NCBI RefSeq assembly: GCF_002934065.1
Contig: NZ_CP018049.1
Coordinates: forward strand, 4,648,501-4,712,500
Direction of reading: 5' to 3'
Source: Pseudomonas orientalis
GTDB taxonomy: Bacteria > Pseudomonadota > Gammaproteobacteria > Pseudomonadales > Pseudomonadaceae
DNA: 64,000 nt
In this document: one piece after another, positions 42,047 to 52,131 of the stretch
Layout of the letters: every line of letters begins with the position of its first letter
Numbering within the stretch: the first letter of the stretch is position 1
Notes under the pieces: generated by a model
The model's input: only the letters and a program-made list of their open reading frames with translations
What the model was told of the DNA's origin: nothing
Database searches by the model: none
Translations under genes and position numbers: made by a program

Positions 42047-43299
42047 GCCTTCCTTCCCCGCAGCGTCATGCCGTTGTCGTCGGCATACTCGGCTCAATCG
42101 GCCAGTTACTGGCCAATCAACTGAGCATTGCCGGGTACTGCGTCACCGGTATTGATATTGCCGTCGATGATCAATCGGCGCAGCCCCACACGGTTATCCA
42201 GGGCGATGTCTTGCGTCCCGGCAATGAAATGAAGCAGCGACTGGGTGATGCTCAAATCCTCGTGTTGGCGCTGGCCCAGAACGTCCTGAGCGAAGCGCTG
42301 CCGCAGCTGTTGCCCTCTTTACGCTCCGATTGCCTGATCGTCGACACCCTGTCGATCAAGAGCGAATTCGCCGACTTCGTCGCGACGCTGGATGTAGCGC
42401 AACCCATGGTCGGCATCAACCCGATGTTTTCCGGCGACCTGGATCCTGCCGGCAGACCTGTAGCCGTGGTGACCTATCGCGACGGTGACGCCGTGGCACG
42501 ACTTGTCGAGTGGTTGCACAGTTGGCCAGCGAATGTTTTCCAGATGACCGCCAGCGAGCATGACCGGACGATGGCATACCTGCAGACCCTTGGCCACGCG
42601 TTGGTCATGGGATTCGGTTTGACGCTGGAGGAGTCCGCCGCCCCTCTGACGGATTTGTTCGAACTCGCCCCGCCCCCCTTCAAGGTCATGCTCGCGCTGC
42701 TGGCACGCATGACTAAAAACCATCCCGATGTGTATTGGGAAATCCAATCGAACAACCCCTACTCCAAGCAGATACGCAGTCGCATGCTGGCGCAGCTGGG
42801 CAAGCTGGACGACGTGGTCAATACCGACTCGCGCCTGGATTATCACTTGTCGATGGCGATGCTGAGAAACGCGTTGAAGCCACTGAATCCGGGCCTTGAA
42901 AATACCAGTCGTCACCTGTTTGAACAGCTTGACCAGGCGCCGAAGGCGATTGAGGGGGCCCCTGAAAGCCTGGCGGACTACCGCCAAAGGATCGACCACA
43001 TCGACGATCAACTGGTGGACTTGCTCGGCCAGCGTCTGGGCCTCATTCGAGAGGTAGCGCAAAGCAAAAAAGATCACCAGACCGCCGTCATGCAGCCCAA
43101 CCGCGTGGTCCAGGTCGTCGAACGTTGCAAGGTGCGGGGTCGCCGGCACCACATCCGCGAATCCCTGATCGAGCAACTCTACGGGCTGATCATCGATGAA
43201 GCCTGCCAGATCGAATACGACGTGATTGGCGGCCCCCGCGAGTCGCTTTACGAAGCCAGCCCATCCGCCTTCACCTCAAGCGCAGAGAAAACCCAATGA
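42043..43299 (+). CDS. obaF: Fused 4-amino-4-deoxyprephenate dehydrogenase / aminodeoxychorismate mutase
   Basis: The 418-aa protein has an N-terminal TyrA-like NAD-binding dehydrogenase (about 1-290; GILGSIGQLLANQLSIAGYCVTGIDI). A C-terminal AroQ-type chorismate mutase follows (about 305-390; YRQRIDHIDDQLVDLLGQRLGLIREVAQSKK). The order is reversed relative to the E. coli T-protein, in which mutase comes first. The pair converts aminodeoxychorismate through aminodeoxyprephenate to p-aminophenylpyruvate. Related pathways (chloramphenicol, pristinamycin) use two separate proteins. Start and stop both overlap neighbours by ATGA. Confidence 0.92.
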   Translation: MSLPSPQRHAVVVGILGSIGQLLANQLSIAGYCVTGIDIAVDDQSAQPHTVIQGDVLRPGNEMKQRLGDAQILVLALAQNVLSEALPQLLPSLRSDCLIVDTLSIKSEFADFVATLDVAQPMVGINPMFSGDLDPAGRPVAVVTYRDGDAVARLVEWLHSWPANVFQMTASEHDRTMAYLQTLGHALVMGFGLTLEESAAPLTDLFELAPPPFKVMLALLARMTKNHPDVYWEIQSNNPYSKQIRSRMLAQLGKLDDVVNTDSRLDYHLSMAMLRNALKPLNPGLENTSRHLFEQLDQAPKAIEGAPESLADYRQRIDHIDDQLVDLLGQRLGLIREVAQSKKDHQTAVMQPNRVVQVVERCKVRGRRHHIRESLIEQLYGLIIDEACQIEYDVIGGPRESLYEASPSAFTSSAEKTQ

Positions 43300-44618
43300 G
43301 CAATGTCAAACAACAAACCGCCCAGATCGTCGATTGGTTGAGCTCAACCCTGGGCAAGGACCACCAGTACCGTGAGGACAGCCTGAGCCTCACGGCGAAC
43401 GAAAACTATCCCAGCGCCCTGGTGCGCCTGACATCCGGCTCTACAGCCGGTGCGTTCTACCATTGCTCGTTTCCCTTTGAAGTACCCGCAGGCGAGTGGC
43501 ATTTCCCGGAACCGGGTCACATGAATGCCATCGCCGATCAAGTGCGCGACCTGGGTAAAACACTGATAGGCGCGCAGGCCTTCGACTGGCGCCCCAACGG
43601 CGGCTCTACGGCCGAGCAGGCTCTGATGCTCGCGGCGTGCAAACCGGGTGAAGGTTTTGTCCATTTTGCCCACCGCGACGGCGGCCACTTTGCGCTGGAG
43701 AGCCTGGCACAGAAAATGGGCATCGAGATTTTCCACCTGCCGGTGAACCCGACCAGCCTGCTGATTGACGTCGCCAAACTCGATGAGATGGTGCGGCGCA
43801 ACCCGCATATCCGTATCGTCATTCTCGATCAATCATTCAAGCTGCGCTGGCAGCCGCTGGCCGAGATCCGCAGCGTGCTGCCCGACTCCTGCACCCTGAC
43901 GTACGACATGAGCCACGACGGCGGCCTGATCATGGGCGGCGTATTTGATTCTCCCCTCAGTTGTGGCGCCGACATCGTCCATGGCAACACGCACAAGACG
44001 ATTCCCGGCCCGCAAAAAGGCTATATCGGCTTCAAGTCGGCTCAGCATCCCCTGCTGGTAGACACCTCGCTGTGGGTCTGCCCGCATTTGCAGAGCAACT
44101 GCCACGCCGAACAACTGCCGCCGATGTGGGTGGCATTCAAGGAGATGGAACTCTTCGGCCGGGACTATGCCGCGCAGATCGTGAGCAATGCCAAGACTCT
44201 GGCCCGTCACCTGCATGAGTTGGGGCTGGATGTGACCGGAGAGTCGTTCGGTTTCACCCAGACCCACCAAGTGCACTTTGCCGTGGGTGATCTGCAAAAA
44301 GCACTCGACCTGTGCGTCAACAGCCTGCATGCCGGCGGGATTCGTTCCACCAATATCGAAATCCCCGGAAAACCGGGCGTGCATGGCATCCGTTTGGGTG
44401 TTCAGGCGATGACACGCCGTGGCATGAAAGAGAAAGATTTCGAAGTGGTCGCACGCTTCATCGCCGACCTGTACTTCAAGAAAACCGAGCCGGCCAAGGT
44501 CGCGCAGCAGATCAAGGAGTTCCTCCAGGCTTTCCCCCTCGCGCCATTGGCCTACTCCTTCGATAACTACCTGGATGAGGAATTATTGGCGGCGGTCTAT
44601 CAGGGTGCCCAACGATGA
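43296..44618 (+). CDS. obaG: L-threonine transaldolase (PLP-dependent, SHMT-like)
   Basis: The 440-aa fold-type I PLP enzyme has its Schiff-base lysine at 234 (VHGNTHKTIPGPQKG) and the Asp/His motif YDMSHDGGLIMGG. In obafluorin synthesis it forms a glycyl quinonoid from L-threonine, releasing acetaldehyde. It then adds p-nitrophenylacetaldehyde to give the beta-hydroxy-alpha-amino acid. It is diverged from glycine hydroxymethyltransferase: the N-terminus (VDWLSSTLGKDHQYREDSLS) is distinctive. Translation is coupled to obaF and obaH by ATGA overlaps. Confidence 0.93.
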   Translation: MSNVKQQTAQIVDWLSSTLGKDHQYREDSLSLTANENYPSALVRLTSGSTAGAFYHCSFPFEVPAGEWHFPEPGHMNAIADQVRDLGKTLIGAQAFDWRPNGGSTAEQALMLAACKPGEGFVHFAHRDGGHFALESLAQKMGIEIFHLPVNPTSLLIDVAKLDEMVRRNPHIRIVILDQSFKLRWQPLAEIRSVLPDSCTLTYDMSHDGGLIMGGVFDSPLSCGADIVHGNTHKTIPGPQKGYIGFKSAQHPLLVDTSLWVCPHLQSNCHAEQLPPMWVAFKEMELFGRDYAAQIVSNAKTLARHLHELGLDVTGESFGFTQTHQVHFAVGDLQKALDLCVNSLHAGGIRSTNIEIPGKPGVHGIRLGVQAMTRRGMKEKDFEVVARFIADLYFKKTEPAKVAQQIKEFLQAFPLAPLAYSFDNYLDEELLAAVYQGAQR

Positions 44619-46318
44619 CCGACCTCCCATCCACCCACATCAACCTGGCCTCCGAGGAGGTCAGTCTGGGCGACTTGGTGGGTCGAGTGCTGGTAGAAAG
44701 CGGGATCGATGACCTGTTTTGCATTCCCGGCGACTTCACCATGCAGCTGTCACGTGAGCTGTTGACCACGCCGGGGCTTGCACTCAGGACGATGTCCCAT
44801 GAGTACGGCACCACGCTGGCGGCGTTGGGTTATGCCGTCGGCAAAGGGGTGCCCGGCGCCGTGTGCTTCACCTACGGCGTAGGCGTGCTGAACGCCACCA
44901 ACGCCATTGCCCAGGCCTATGTAGAGCGCGTGCCATTGCTGGTGTTTTCCGGTTCCCCAGGTACCCGTGAGCGTCAGGCGCCGTTATTCCTGCACCACAC
45001 GATCGTGGATCACCAGACCCAATATCGCATCATGAAGGAAATTACGGTGCACCAGGTCTGTGTGACCGACCCGCACCAGGTGCTGGAGCAACTGCGCGAA
45101 GCCGTGGCCCTGGCGGTGCTTCACTCCAGGCCGGTGTATATCGAAATTCCCCGAGACCTGTTCCAGGCGCGGGTGCGCTACAGCCCTGCCCGTCGGGTGC
45201 CGTTGGAACCCTCGACGCGCTATAGCCAGGCCGCTCGCCAGGCCGCGGAGCTGGCTTACGCGCTGGTGCGCAAAGCCCGGGATCCGGTGTTCGTGCCCGG
45301 GCTTGATCTCAAGCGGCGCGGGCTGACGGACCTGGCCATGCGCGTCTGCGAGCGCCTGGCCATGCCGTGGGTGGCCACGCCGATGTCCCGAGGCGGCATC
45401 CCCGTTTCGCACCCCAACTACCGCGGCATCTATGCCGGGCCTGCGTCACCCTCTCGGGTTACCCGTGAGCTGTTGGCCAAATGCGATGTACTGATGCTCA
45501 TCGGCGAACCCAACTCTGACGTCAACATGGGCATCGCCAGTCATATCGCCAAGGGCCGCTTGATCCACGCCGATGACGGCAAGATCAGCGTCGGGCGTCA
45601 GCACTTCAACGCGTCCACCGCCGAGTTCCTGATTGCCTTCAGCGATGTGATCCACAACGCCAAGACACCGCTGGCACCACTGACTGAGACGCAAAAGGAC
45701 TTCATCGTACCGACGCCGGCCAGCCTCTACCCCTCAGAAGAAAGCCCGTTGACGCCCTTCGACATCATCAACGAGCTCAACCGTCATTTCGTCACCCAAC
45801 CGGATACCCAGCTGGTGGTCGACTGCGGCGACGTGTTCTTCATGTCCCTGGGTATGTTCCCTGCCGACGTTCTGACCTCGCCGCTGTACATGAGCATGGG
45901 GATCGCCGTGCCGGGCGCCATGGGCTACCAATTGGGTACAGGCAAGCGGCCTATCGTGCTGGTGGGCGATGGTGCGTTTCATATGACCGGCAACGAGCTG
46001 ATGCGCGCCGCCAAATTCGGCCTGAGTCCTATCGTGATTGTGCTCAACAACCAACGCTGGGCCTCGCTTTCCTCGGATGCGGCAGATATTGCGCTGACCG
46101 AACAGATGCCCATGAGCTTCTCGGCAGCCGGGCAATTCCTGCAAGTCCAGGCGTTCACCGCCACCACGGGCCGCGAACTGCGCCAGCACCTGGAAGAAGC
46201 CTTGAACATGGACAGACCGGTGCTGATCGACGCTCAAGTCGACCCGTCCAAGCGCAGCTATTTGTGCGAGCGTTTTTTCGACGCGGTGAAAGGCCAGCAG
46301 CACTTGCCCAAGGCATGA
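44615..46318 (+). CDS. obaH: ThDP-dependent p-nitrophenylpyruvate decarboxylase
   Basis: The 567-aa enzyme of the pyruvate/indolepyruvate decarboxylase family gives the aldehyde used by ObaG. The activating Glu lies in MSHEYGTTLAALGYAVGKG (about residue 61). The diphosphate/Mg motif GDGAFHMTGNELMRAAKFGLSPIVIVLNNQ is at about 450-480. Its three-domain layout and length are normal. The start overlaps the obaG stop by ATGA. obaI follows after 41 bases. Confidence 0.93.
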   Translation: MTDLPSTHINLASEEVSLGDLVGRVLVESGIDDLFCIPGDFTMQLSRELLTTPGLALRTMSHEYGTTLAALGYAVGKGVPGAVCFTYGVGVLNATNAIAQAYVERVPLLVFSGSPGTRERQAPLFLHHTIVDHQTQYRIMKEITVHQVCVTDPHQVLEQLREAVALAVLHSRPVYIEIPRDLFQARVRYSPARRVPLEPSTRYSQAARQAAELAYALVRKARDPVFVPGLDLKRRGLTDLAMRVCERLAMPWVATPMSRGGIPVSHPNYRGIYAGPASPSRVTRELLAKCDVLMLIGEPNSDVNMGIASHIAKGRLIHADDGKISVGRQHFNASTAEFLIAFSDVIHNAKTPLAPLTETQKDFIVPTPASLYPSEESPLTPFDIINELNRHFVTQPDTQLVVDCGDVFFMSLGMFPADVLTSPLYMSMGIAVPGAMGYQLGTGKRPIVLVGDGAFHMTGNELMRAAKFGLSPIVIVLNNQRWASLSSDAADIALTEQMPMSFSAAGQFLQVQAFTATTGRELRQHLEEALNMDRPVLIDAQVDPSKRSYLCERFFDAVKGQQHLPKA

Positions 46319-46359
46319 CCTCTCTTGCATTTACCATTTCCGACCGGAGTTAAACTGGC

Positions 46360-49300
46360 ATGTCAGCCTCATTCACCACTGCTTTGACATCTGCCCAACA
46401 GTCGATCTGGATGGGGCATCAATTCGATCCGCAAAGCCCTGCCTACAACGTTGCCAGCTATATCGAAATGAGCGGCGATATCGATCCCCAGCGACTTCAG
46501 TACGCCCTGCAGCGGGCGGTGGACGACATCGAAGCACTACGTGCGCGCTTTCATGAAGACGAGACTCAGGACGGCGCGCTGACCCAGACCATCCTCGCCC
46601 AAGTGGCCGTCGAGCTCAACGTGCTTGCAGTGGATGCCGAGCAAGCGCGCAGCTGGATGGAGAGCGACCTGGCCCGTCCCACTGACCTGTCGAGCGGCCC
46701 GATCTTCTCCAGCGCGCTGCTACAGGTGGCGCCCAACGTCAACTATTGGTACTTCAAAACCCACCATATCGCCATGGATGGCGTTGCGCTCTCCATGCTG
46801 TTCAAACGCGTTGCCGACCTCTACGGGCAAGCCCCGGACCTCTGCTCGCCATCGCCTTTCGGCAGCGTTCGGCAGGTGCTGGAGAACGAGCAGGCCTGGC
46901 GCACATCGCCGGCCTTTGCACAGGACCGTGCATTCTGGCAGCAGCACTGCCAGGACATGGCCGAAGTGGCCAGCCTCAACAGTGATGTCGCTCAGCCGTC
47001 CTACCAGGCCATCCAACATCGCCGGGGGCTGGACGAATCCATCATGGCCAGCTTGCGCGAACGCGCCGAGGCCATGGATTCGCAATGGGTCAACGTGCTG
47101 TTGGCGGCCTTTGGCGCGTTTGTCGGGCGTAGCACGGGTTACCGGCAGGTGACCGTTGGCGTCCCCATGATGAACCGCTTCGCCACGGGCGCAATCAACG
47201 TGCCCTGCACCCTGGCCAATGTGCTGCCGCTGCGCCTGGACATCAAACCCGGCCAAAGCGTTGAGCAACTGGTCGCCAGCGTGCAGGCACAGTTGGACCG
47301 CATGCGCCCTCATCAGCGCTATCGGGCCGAAGACATCCGCCGCGATTGCAACCTGCTGGGGGACAACCGACGCCTGACCGGACCGCAAATCAACATCGAT
47401 TTCTTCTCCGCAAAGCTGTCGTTCGACGGCGTTCCCGGCGAGGTCCATGTGCTCAGCGCAGGCCCGGCCGATGATCTCTCGCTGCTGATCCAAACCCCGG
47501 CCGACGATAAAACGCTGAACATCATTGCCATGGCCAACCCGGCGCTGTACAGCCGCGATGCCCTTGAACGGCACGTGCAACGGTTCATCGACTTTGTCGA
47601 ACGTTTCGCCGCGGCCAGCGACACGCCATTGGGGCAGTTGGACGCCTACGATGCAACAGACCCGGGCTACGCCCAAGGCAATGCCTGCTTCAGCCCGGTC
47701 AACCAGGCGCATACGCTGGCGCAGACCCTGGTCGAACGCTTTGAGCGCGCCGTGCACGCGACTCCGGATGCCATCGCCCTGACCTTCAACGGCGAACACC
47801 TCACCTATCAGGCGCTGAACCAACGCGCCAACCGTCTTGCCCATTTGATCCAGGACCAGACCGGGCAAACCAGCCCCCAACCGGTCGCGCTGCTATTGGC
47901 GCGCTCGGTCCAAACCTTTGTGTGCATCCTTGGCGTGTTGAAGGCCGGCGCGCATTACGTGCCACTGGACCCGGATGCACCCGCCGAACGCATCACCACC
48001 ATCCTTGAGGACACCTGCCCGACACTGGTGATCTGCGACCAGTCCAGCCAGGCGCTGGTCTCGGGCAGCGACGTGAAGGTCATGGTGATCGACACCCCAT
48101 CGTGCATGGATGCAGTGCAACAGCAATCGATCGACAACCTGCAATCGGGCCCTCGCGCCAACGACCTGGCCTACATCATCTACACCTCAGGTTCGACGGG
48201 CAAACCCAAAGGCGTGTGCATCACCCACCACAACGTCGTGCGCCTGTTCGAAAACACCCATCACTGGTTTGATTACCGCAGCAGCGACGTGTGGACGGCC
48301 TGTCACGGCTACATCTTCGACGCTTCCGTGTGGGAAATGTGGGGCGCATTCGCGCATGGCGGCCGCCTGGTGCTGGTACCGGTGGACACGACCCGCGACC
48401 CGGAAAAACTGCTGGAACTGGTGGTGCAGGAGCAGGTGACGGTATTCGGCCAGATCCCCTCTGCGTTCTACCGTTTCATGGAGGCCCAGGCCGATCAGCC
48501 AGCGCTGGCCGCTCGACTGAATCTGCGCTACCAGTGCTTTGGCGGCGAAGCGCTGGACTTGAGCCGGCTCAAACCCTGGTTCGAACACTACGGTCACAGC
48601 CGGACCCGCTTGCTTAACCTGTACGGCATCACCGAAACGACCATCAACGCGACGTACCAGTTCGTCACGCTGGAACAGGTGCAGACCAACCAGGGCAGCC
48701 TGATCGGCACGGTCTACGATGACCTGGACATCAAGGTGCTGGATGACGCGCTGCGTCCGGTACCCGTGGGCGGTTATGGCGAGATGTACGTACGGGGCGC
48801 AGGCCTCGCCCGTGGTTACCTCAATCGCCAGGATCTGGATGCCACGCGCTTTGTGGCCGACCCTTTCGGTGCTCCCGGTGAGCGCATGTACCGCAGCGGT
48901 GACGTGGCGGCATTGCAGGAAGGTGGCGTACTGGAATACATCGGGCGGGCCGACCAGCAGGTCAAGGTCCGCGGTTATCGCATTGAATTGGGCGAAATCG
49001 AAACCCAATTGCGTGGCCACCCGCTGTTGTCCGACGCCATTGCATTGGTGGTGACCGACGCCTCGGGCGATCCCAAGCTGGTGGCGCACGTCGTCCCCAA
49101 AGCCACCTGCCGTTGCGAGGATATCGACACCGCACAGGTGCGCGACTACCTGCGCGAGCGGTTACCGTCCTACATGGTGCCCGGCGCCATCGGCGTGCAA
49201 GAGCGCCTGCCCGTCACCTTGAGCGGCAAGGTTGATCGCAAGGCCCTGCCGACCATTGCCCTGTCGGGCGCACGCCAGGTCCAAGCGCCACGCGATGAGT

Positions 49301-52092
49301 TGGACGAGCGAGTGCTGGCCGCCTGGAGTGAGCAGCTGGAGATAGACACCCTCGGCATCGATGACAACTTCTTCGATATCGGCGGCGATTCAATCAAAGC
49401 CATTCGGATCTGCCGGGACCTGGGACTGCCGGTCACCGAACTGTTCGACCACCCCACCCCCCGGGCCAACGCAGACTACCTGCGCGATCATCAAGACAAC
49501 GAGGCGCAAGGCGCGGTCAACTGGCTGCATGCGTTCGACAAGAGCGCAAAGAAAGAGCGCTTGAACCTGGTCTGCGTTCCATTTGCCGGCGGCAATGCGT
49601 TTGCCTACCGTAACCTGGTCAACCAGCTGTCGAGTGTCTTCAACTGTGTCTCGGTGAACTTGCCTGGGCACGACATCATGCGCCCGGACGAAGGCATGCA
49701 AGCGCTGGAAGTCGTCGCTGATGCCGCGACCCAGGAAATCCTCGCCACATTGAGCGGGCCGATTATCGTCTACGGGCACTGCGCCGGTAACGCCACCGCC
49801 ATCGAAATCGCACGCCGCCTCGAACAGGCCGGCGCCGACCTCAAGGCCCTGGTCATTGGCGGCATGCTGCTGGACCAGGACCCGGTCGACGTGCAGGCCA
49901 GGGTTGCCGACCAGAGCGGTGAAAGCATTATTGATTTCCTGCAGCAGATCGGCGGATTCAAAGAAGTCCTCGACGATGCCAGCATGGCAAGCATCGCGCG
50001 CATGACCAAGCATGACGCCACCCAGACGGCGCGCTTCTTCGCCGAGGAAGCGCTGAACCGGCAAACGCTGCAAGCCCCCATTCATGTAATCGTCGGCGAC
50101 ATGGACCCCCTGACGCCCGACTATGAGGAGCGCTACAAGGATTGGCAGATGTACTCCTCGGACGTGACGCTGTCAGTGATCGAAGGCGGCGGGCATTATT
50201 TCGTGACCGATCTTGCCGAACCGTTGGCGCAGGTGTTGCTGGCGAACTATAAGCAACTCAACCCGGTTGTGCCCGTGCGTGCGCCCCGTGCCCTGCGCGC
50301 GTTTCATAACCCGTTCGATGATGTCGAGGGCCGCTTCAGCCTACTCGCCAACGATGCCCGCCAGCTTTCCTTGTGGCCTGAGTTTGCGCCCACGCCGGCA
50401 GGCTGGACTGCCCTGTTCGGCCCGGCCAGTCACAGCGAATGCCTGGCCCGCACGCAAGCCCACGATCATGAGGCGCTCATCAGTCCTCCTGTACCGACCG
50501 AAGGGCTCGATGCACCTTACTGGCCCGAAGCGTTCGAATCTCGCTACCGCGCCAGTGGCTGGTGGACCGGGGAAACCCTCGGCGCCATCCTCACCCGCCA
50601 CGCACTGCTCGCCCCGCAGCGAATAGCCGTTACCGACGGCGATCGGAACCTGAGCTATTCGCAACTGGACAGCAATGCCGACCGCATTGCCGATGGCTTC
50701 GCCACCCTCGGGTTGAAGGCCGGTGACCGAGTGGTTGTGCAATTGCCGAACTCCCTGGAGTTCATAGAAACCATTTTCGGCCTGTTTCGCCTCGGCGCGA
50801 TTCCGGTGTTTGCGCTGCCTTCGGATCGTTTGAATGAAATCACGCATATCTTTGAGATTTCAGGCGCGATCGCCTACGTGATCAAGGACCAGGCGCTGGG
50901 GTTTGATTACCGGCGTATCGCAACCGAGCTCACGCAGCACATTCCAGCCATCAAGCAGGTCATCGTGGTCGGTGATGCCGAAGGTTTCGTTCCTTTCGCC
51001 AACCTGTACGGACGCACCGCCGCCTGGCCGCAGCGCAGCTCGCGCGAGCCTGCGCTGATCACCCTGTCCGGCGGCAGCACGGCACTGCCCAAACTCATCC
51101 TGCGCCGTCATGACGATTACCTTTACAGCTTCAAGGCAAGCGCCCGGATCTGCCAACTGGACAGCGAGAGTGTCTACCTGTGCGTGCTGCCTGCCGGGCA
51201 TAACTTCACGCTCAGTTCGCCGGGCTTCCTGGGCGTGCTATATGCCGGTGGGCGCGTCGTCATGACCTCAGACCCCAGCGGTTCAGCCGCCTTTGCCCTG
51301 ATAGAGCGCGAGCGCGTGACACTGACGTCGGTGGTTCCAAGCCTCGCCCAGGCCTGGCTGCATGCCTCCCGCGACCATGACCTGTCCAGCCTGCAGTTGC
51401 TGCAGGTCGGAGGAGCGCGCCTGAGCGATGACGTCGCCGAGCGGCTTGCCACCTCGTTCGACTGCCAGCTGCAGCAGGTCTACGGCATGTCCGAAGGTCT
51501 GGTTTGCTACACGGCAGTGGGCGACACCGAGGAGCATGTATTGCGTACCCAGGGACGTCCTATCAGCAGTGGCGATGAAATCCTGATCGTCGACGAGAAC
51601 GATGAGCCGGTAGCCAATGGTGTCGCCGGGCAATTGCTGGTACGCGGCCCCTACACCATTCGCGGCTACCTGAACGCGCCGGAACACAATGCCAGGGCCT
51701 TCACGCCAGATGGTTTCTACCGCACGGGGGATGTCGTGGTGTTCCGCGATGACGGCTACCTGGTGGTCACCGGCCGCATCAAGGACCAGGTGAACCGCGG
51801 CGGCGAAAAAATCGCCGCAGAAGAAATAGAAGGTTATCTGCTTGCTCATCCAGGCGTTCTGGAGGCCGGGATCATCGGGCTGCCGGACGAGTACCTGGGT
51901 GAGGTGTCGTGCGCCGTGGTCGTATTGGCGCCCGGCGTGCAGCTGACTGCCAGCGCCCTCAAGTCGTTCGTTCGCCAGCAAGGCATAGCGGCCTTCAAAG
52001 TCCCGGATCAGGTTCATCTGGTCCCGTCGTTGCCCAAGACCACGCTGGGCAAGATCGACAAGAAATTACTGCGAGTACAACTGGGCCAATAA
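46360..52092 (+). CDS. obaI: Obafluorin nonribosomal peptide synthetase, C-A-T-TE-A
   Basis: This 1910-aa NRPS has, in order: condensation (about 1-440, HHIAMDG at 135-141); adenylation A1 (about 455-960, YTSGSTGKPKG near 608-618); carrier with Ser1011 (IGGDSIKA); and thioesterase (about 1050-1300, YGHCAGNA with Cys1141 in place of Ser, acidic GDMDP at 1247-1249, His1279). A second EntE-like adenylation domain follows (about 1388-1910, LSGGSTALPK near 1570). The Cys1141 position equals that reported for ObaI, where the TE closes the beta-lactone. A1 loads the beta-hydroxy nitrophenyl amino acid; A2 should load 2,3-dihydroxybenzoate onto ObaK. An A domain after the TE is unusual. Confidence 0.95.
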   Translation: MSASFTTALTSAQQSIWMGHQFDPQSPAYNVASYIEMSGDIDPQRLQYALQRAVDDIEALRARFHEDETQDGALTQTILAQVAVELNVLAVDAEQARSWMESDLARPTDLSSGPIFSSALLQVAPNVNYWYFKTHHIAMDGVALSMLFKRVADLYGQAPDLCSPSPFGSVRQVLENEQAWRTSPAFAQDRAFWQQHCQDMAEVASLNSDVAQPSYQAIQHRRGLDESIMASLRERAEAMDSQWVNVLLAAFGAFVGRSTGYRQVTVGVPMMNRFATGAINVPCTLANVLPLRLDIKPGQSVEQLVASVQAQLDRMRPHQRYRAEDIRRDCNLLGDNRRLTGPQINIDFFSAKLSFDGVPGEVHVLSAGPADDLSLLIQTPADDKTLNIIAMANPALYSRDALERHVQRFIDFVERFAAASDTPLGQLDAYDATDPGYAQGNACFSPVNQAHTLAQTLVERFERAVHATPDAIALTFNGEHLTYQALNQRANRLAHLIQDQTGQTSPQPVALLLARSVQTFVCILGVLKAGAHYVPLDPDAPAERITTILEDTCPTLVICDQSSQALVSGSDVKVMVIDTPSCMDAVQQQSIDNLQSGPRANDLAYIIYTSGSTGKPKGVCITHHNVVRLFENTHHWFDYRSSDVWTACHGYIFDASVWEMWGAFAHGGRLVLVPVDTTRDPEKLLELVVQEQVTVFGQIPSAFYRFMEAQADQPALAARLNLRYQCFGGEALDLSRLKPWFEHYGHSRTRLLNLYGITETTINATYQFVTLEQVQTNQGSLIGTVYDDLDIKVLDDALRPVPVGGYGEMYVRGAGLARGYLNRQDLDATRFVADPFGAPGERMYRSGDVAALQEGGVLEYIGRADQQVKVRGYRIELGEIETQLRGHPLLSDAIALVVTDASGDPKLVAHVVPKATCRCEDIDTAQVRDYLRERLPSYMVPGAIGVQERLPVTLSGKVDRKALPTIALSGARQVQAPRDELDERVLAAWSEQLEIDTLGIDDNFFDIGGDSIKAIRICRDLGLPVTELFDHPTPRANADYLRDHQDNEAQGAVNWLHAFDKSAKKERLNLVCVPFAGGNAFAYRNLVNQLSSVFNCVSVNLPGHDIMRPDEGMQALEVVADAATQEILATLSGPIIVYGHCAGNATAIEIARRLEQAGADLKALVIGGMLLDQDPVDVQARVADQSGESIIDFLQQIGGFKEVLDDASMASIARMTKHDATQTARFFAEEALNRQTLQAPIHVIVGDMDPLTPDYEERYKDWQMYSSDVTLSVIEGGGHYFVTDLAEPLAQVLLANYKQLNPVVPVRAPRALRAFHNPFDDVEGRFSLLANDARQLSLWPEFAPTPAGWTALFGPASHSECLARTQAHDHEALISPPVPTEGLDAPYWPEAFESRYRASGWWTGETLGAILTRHALLAPQRIAVTDGDRNLSYSQLDSNADRIADGFATLGLKAGDRVVVQLPNSLEFIETIFGLFRLGAIPVFALPSDRLNEITHIFEISGAIAYVIKDQALGFDYRRIATELTQHIPAIKQVIVVGDAEGFVPFANLYGRTAAWPQRSSREPALITLSGGSTALPKLILRRHDDYLYSFKASARICQLDSESVYLCVLPAGHNFTLSSPGFLGVLYAGGRVVMTSDPSGSAAFALIERERVTLTSVVPSLAQAWLHASRDHDLSSLQLLQVGGARLSDDVAERLATSFDCQLQQVYGMSEGLVCYTAVGDTEEHVLRTQGRPISSGDEILIVDENDEPVANGVAGQLLVRGPYTIRGYLNAPEHNARAFTPDGFYRTGDVVVFRDDGYLVVTGRIKDQVNRGGEKIAAEEIEGYLLAHPGVLEAGIIGLPDEYLGEVSCAVVVLAPGVQLTASALKSFVRQQGIAAFKVPDQVHLVPSLPKTTLGKIDKKLLRVQLGQ

Positions 52093-52131
52093 ACCCAAGG
52101 CTTAACTGGCACCTGAACCTACAAGGATTAA

